A DNA stretch of 5,759 nt from Angelakisella sp. (GTDB lineage: Bacteria; Bacillota; Clostridia; Oscillospirales; Ruminococcaceae): the NCBI GenBank assembly GCA_022794295.1, contig JAAWEO010000138.1:1-5759 (forward strand). The letters run 5' to 3'. Below the pieces are notes generated by a model, which saw only the letters and a program-made list of their open reading frames with translations, was not told the DNA's origin and ran no database searches. The stretch's first letter is position 1; each line of letters begins with the position of its first letter. Made by a program: the position numbers and the translations under genes. Shown piece after piece: positions 3,267-5,759 of this stretch.

Positions 3267-4424
3267 TTGGAGATTTATTTTGACAACAGTGCCACCACAC
3301 GGGTCAGCGAAACCGCCGCGCGGCGGGCCTGGGAGATGATGCGGGAGGAGTACGGCAACCCGTCCTCCCTCCATCGTCGGGGCTTTGCCGCAGAGATGGC
3401 CCTGGCTGCCGCTCGGGAGGACCTGGCCGCCATGCTGGGGCCGGGCGTCCGCCAGGAGGAGCTTTTCTTTACCTCCGGCGGCAGCGAAGGGAACAACCTG
3501 GCGATCCTGGGCACCGCCCTGGCTGCCCGCAGACATGGGAACAAGGTGGTCACCACCGCCATCGAGCACGAGTCGGTGCTGGCGCCGGTAAAGTGTTTGG
3601 GAGAGATCGGCTTTGATACTGCCTTTCTTGCCCCCACCCCCCAGGGGGTCATCGATCACCGGTCTGTGGAGCTGGCCGTGGACGAAAGGACCGTCCTGCT
3701 TTCGGTGATGTTTGTCAACAGCGAAACAGGGGCGGTCAACGACATTCTCTCCATTGCCCGAGCCGCCCGGCGGAAGAACCCCAAGATCATCATCCATTGT
3801 GACTGTGTCCAGGCCTTTGGCAAGCTCCTGGTCCTGCCCACCCAGTGGGGGATGCTGGGGCGGGGGGTGGATATGGTCACCTTCAGCGGCCACAAGCTCC
3901 ACGCCCCAAAGGGGATCGGGGGCATCTACATCAAAAAGGGCACCCGCCTGCGGCCCCTGCTGTACGGGTCCGGGCAGGAGGGCGGCCACCACCCCGGCAC
4001 CGAAAACACCCCCGGGGCCTGCGCCATGGCCCTGGCCGCCCGGGAGCTGTGGGACCACCGGGAGGAAAATATGGTCCATTACAAGGCCCTCCGGGGACAG
4101 CTGCTGGAAAATCTCAAAAAAATTCCGGGGGTGTGCATCAATTCCCCGGAGGAAGGCGCACCTTATATAGTGAACTTCTCTCTGCCGAGCATCCGGTCCG
4201 AGGTGATGATCCACTACCTGGAGCGCCAGGGCATCTCTGTTTCCAGCGGCTCTGCCTGCTCCAGGGGGGCCCGGAGCCATGTCCTCACCGCCATGGGCCT
4301 GCCCATTCCGCAAATAGACAGCGCCATCCGGGTCAGCTTCTGCCGGGACAACACCCTGGATGAAGTAGACGAATTCTGCCATTGGCTCCAGAAGGGGGTC
4401 CAGAGCCTGGCCCGGGTACGATGA
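3267..4424 (+). CDS. Cysteine desulfurase, NifS/IscS family (NifZ-like, ThiI partner)
   Basis: The gene encodes 385 residues, a normal length for this PLP enzyme, which turns cysteine into alanine and holds the sulfur as a persulfide. The start is a TTG with AAGGGAAGGA nine bases ahead, giving MEIYFDNSATT, the standard family opening. Visible motifs: TSGGSEGNN (69-77), AIEHES with His101 stacking on PLP, IHCDCVQAFGK (176-186) with Asp179 and Gln182, SGHK with the PLP-binding Lys210, GTENTPG (244-250), and SGSACSRG with catalytic Cys331 (327-334). The next gene, thiI, begins 13 bases after the stop. By analogy with Bacillus NifZ, which serves ThiI only, this enzyme probably supplies sulfur for tRNA 4-thiouridine rather than for general iron-sulfur assembly; no iscU or sufU is in the window. 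The family is certain, the dedicated role inferred. Confidence 0.95.
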   Translation: MEIYFDNSATTRVSETAARRAWEMMREEYGNPSSLHRRGFAAEMALAAAREDLAAMLGPGVRQEELFFTSGGSEGNNLAILGTALAARRHGNKVVTTAIEHESVLAPVKCLGEIGFDTAFLAPTPQGVIDHRSVELAVDERTVLLSVMFVNSETGAVNDILSIARAARRKNPKIIIHCDCVQAFGKLLVLPTQWGMLGRGVDMVTFSGHKLHAPKGIGGIYIKKGTRLRPLLYGSGQEGGHHPGTENTPGACAMALAARELWDHREENMVHYKALRGQLLENLKKIPGVCINSPEEGAPYIVNFSLPSIRSEVMIHYLERQGISVSSGSACSRGARSHVLTAMGLPIPQIDSAIRVSFCRDNTLDEVDEFCHWLQKGVQSLARVR

Positions 4425-4437
4425 AGGGAGAGAGACT

Positions 4438-5631
4438 GTGAAGGAGATCATCCTGCTAAAGTGCGGGGAACTGGTCCTAAAGGGCCAGAACCGCAATTCC
4501 TTTGAAGACGCCATGATCAAAAACACCCGGCGGCGTTTGGAGCCCCTGGGGAAATTCCACATCTGGAAAAGCCAGTCCACCGTCTATGTAGAGCCCCTTA
4601 CCGAGGGCATTTCCATGGAGGAAGCGGTGGCGCGGCTCCAGACTGTTTTTGGCATCGCGGCCCTTTGCCCCGCCCTGGTGGTCCCCAAGGACTGGGCGGC
4701 CATCTGTGCCGCCGCCCCGGATTACCTGGCGGAGGACCTGGCGGGGGCAAAAACCTTTAAGGTCAACGCCAAGCGCAGCGACAAAGCCTTCCCCATGAAA
4801 TCCCCGGAGATCTGCCGGGAGCTGGGGGGGCTGCTCCTTTCCCGGTTCCCCCACCTGAAGGTGGATGTGGAGGACCCCGACGTCCTGGTGACGGTGGAGG
4901 TCCGGGAAAAGGACGCCTATGTCCACAAACGCCAGCTGCCCGGCGCCGGGGGGATCCCGGTGGGGACCGGGGGCAAGGCCGCCCTTCTCCTTTCGGGGGG
5001 GATCGACAGCCCGGTGGCGGGGTATATGATGGCGAAACGGGGCTTGGAGCTGATCGCGGTCCACTTTGCCAGCCCCCCCTACACCAGCGAGCGGGCCCGG
5101 CAGAAGGTCATCTCCCTGGGGGAAAAGCTGCTGCCCTACACCGGGCGCATCAAGCTGTTTATCGTCCCCTTTACCCAGCTCCAGGAGCAGCTGCGGGACC
5201 GCTGCCCGGAGGAATACTTTACCCTGCTGATGCGCCGGGCCATGATGCGCATTGCCGAGACCATTGCCCTGCGGGAGGGCTGCCAGGGCCTTATTACCGG
5301 GGAGAGCGTCGGACAGGTAGCCAGCCAAACCATCCAGGCTTTGGGGGTCACCGACTGTGTCACCACCCTTCCGGTCCTCCGCCCGGCCATCGGCATGGAT
5401 AAAAGCGAGATCGTCGCCATCGCCCGGAGGATCGACACCTTCGAGACCTCCATCCTCCCCTACGAGGACTGCTGCACCGTCTTCACCCCCCGCCACCCCC
5501 GCACCCGCCCCAAGCCGGAGGAGACCGCCAAAATAGAAGCCGAAGCCAACCTCGACCCCGCCCTCCTCCACCAAGCCGCAGAAAACGCCGAGCTCCTTAT
5601 CCTCTCCAACCGCTACAGCGGTATGAGATAA
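4438..5631 (+). CDS. thiI: tRNA 4-thiouridine synthetase ThiI (tRNA sulfurtransferase)
   Basis: The gene encodes 397 residues with a GTG start after AAGGGAGAG. ThiI adenylates uridine 8 of tRNA and replaces its oxygen by sulfur from a cysteine desulfurase; in some bacteria it also takes part in thiazole synthesis. Domain order: an N-terminal ferredoxin-like region (1-58; KCGELVLKGQNRNSFE), a THUMP domain (about 60-165; TFKVNAKRSDKAFP, VHKRQLPG), then the PP-loop ATPase with SGGIDSPVAGYMM (186-198) and ITGESVGQVASQT (286-298). The C-terminal part has YEDCCTVFTPRHP (342-354), whose cysteines are candidates for the sulfur-relay step. The protein ends soon after and lacks the rhodanese domain of the Escherichia coli enzyme, as is usual in Firmicutes, so it depends on direct persulfide transfer, presumably from the upstream desulfurase. 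The last 150 bases are unusually C-rich, but the frame stays intact. Confidence 0.96.
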   Translation: MKEIILLKCGELVLKGQNRNSFEDAMIKNTRRRLEPLGKFHIWKSQSTVYVEPLTEGISMEEAVARLQTVFGIAALCPALVVPKDWAAICAAAPDYLAEDLAGAKTFKVNAKRSDKAFPMKSPEICRELGGLLLSRFPHLKVDVEDPDVLVTVEVREKDAYVHKRQLPGAGGIPVGTGGKAALLLSGGIDSPVAGYMMAKRGLELIAVHFASPPYTSERARQKVISLGEKLLPYTGRIKLFIVPFTQLQEQLRDRCPEEYFTLLMRRAMMRIAETIALREGCQGLITGESVGQVASQTIQALGVTDCVTTLPVLRPAIGMDKSEIVAIARRIDTFETSILPYEDCCTVFTPRHPRTRPKPEETAKIEAEANLDPALLHQAAENAELLILSNRYSGMR

Positions 5632-5676
5632 TAGCCCCCGCACCAAACCCATCCCCAACCTGGCCCGCAGGCCATT

Positions 5677-5700
5677 GCCGCGAAGCGGCTCCGCTTTTTT
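5677..5700 (+). terminator. Probable terminator of the desulfurase-thiI operon
   Basis: A GC-rich hairpin lies about 45 bases past the thiI stop: either GCCGC-GAA-GCGGC (5677-5689) or AAGCG-GCTC-CGCTT, directly followed by a run of six T (5695-5700). The two stems exclude each other. GCTTTTTT can also pair with AAAAAAGC a few bases further on. The rest of the window (5701-5759) shows no supportable gene. Confidence 0.6.
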
Positions 5701-5759
5701 CCGCAGAAAAAAGCACCTTATCCGGCCAACGAGCCTCCGGCCGCAAAAGCCCGGACGCT

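Noticed and set aside
3126..4580. Long open frame on the minus strand opposite the desulfurase (484 codons)
   Set aside because: It covers the promoter, the whole desulfurase gene and the start of thiI, and its product is Gly/Pro/His-rich without any family motif. It is an antisense shadow.
4477..5658. Long open frame on the minus strand opposite thiI (393 codons)
   Set aside because: It is a shadow of thiI caused by high GC at third codon positions. The translation is low-complexity and rich in Gly, Asp and Leu, and the plus strand encodes an unmistakable ThiI.

Overview
The window most likely comes from a GC-rich gut Clostridium relative of the Oscillospiraceae type (Flavonifractor, Pseudoflavonifractor or Oscillibacter-like). 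This is inferred from the gene content: a DUF6514-like small protein, a secreted protein ending in an NPDTG / hydrophobic / Lys-Lys wall-sorting tail, and a cysteine desulfurase-thiI pair without a rhodanese domain. Intrinsic terminators and sigma-A type promoters are also typically Firmicute. No rRNA, tRNA, CRISPR array or insertion sequence was recognised.

Left part (1-1322). A GC-rich, hairpin-rich stretch of about 340 bases carries two 44-base direct repeats and perhaps the tail of a gene entering from the left. Two small minus-strand genes follow: a DUF6514-like protein with its own promoter, and an XRE-type repressor closed by a strong terminator.

Middle (1289-2700). A minus-strand gene encodes a 385-residue secreted, sortase-anchored surface protein. 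Its promoter is excellent (TTGAAA, 17 bases, TAAAAT). Two near-identical 15-base dyads lie 32 bases apart, one inside the promoter spacer and one just upstream, which looks like repressor control. The XRE gene next to it is an obvious but unproven candidate regulator.

Hidden module (2743-3085). Between the surface gene and the cysteine desulfurase is a compact locus with the layout of a type I toxin-antitoxin system. It holds a 27-codon membrane-peptide gene on the minus strand, a convergent small RNA on the plus strand driven by an extended -10 promoter, and a shared 15-bp bidirectional terminator that swallows the toxin stop codon. Inverted copies of the same leader sequence lie at the 5' ends of both RNAs. 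The toxin leader can hide its ribosome binding site in a hairpin and can pair with the toxin stop-codon region. Terminators at 2716-2736 and 3091-3127 isolate the module on both sides.

Right part (3198-5700). A two-gene plus-strand operon encodes a NifS/IscS-family cysteine desulfurase (TTG start) and ThiI, 13 bases apart. The desulfurase probably hands sulfur to ThiI for 4-thiouridine in tRNA, as in the Bacillus NifZ-ThiI pair. A short GC hairpin with a T-run ends the operon.
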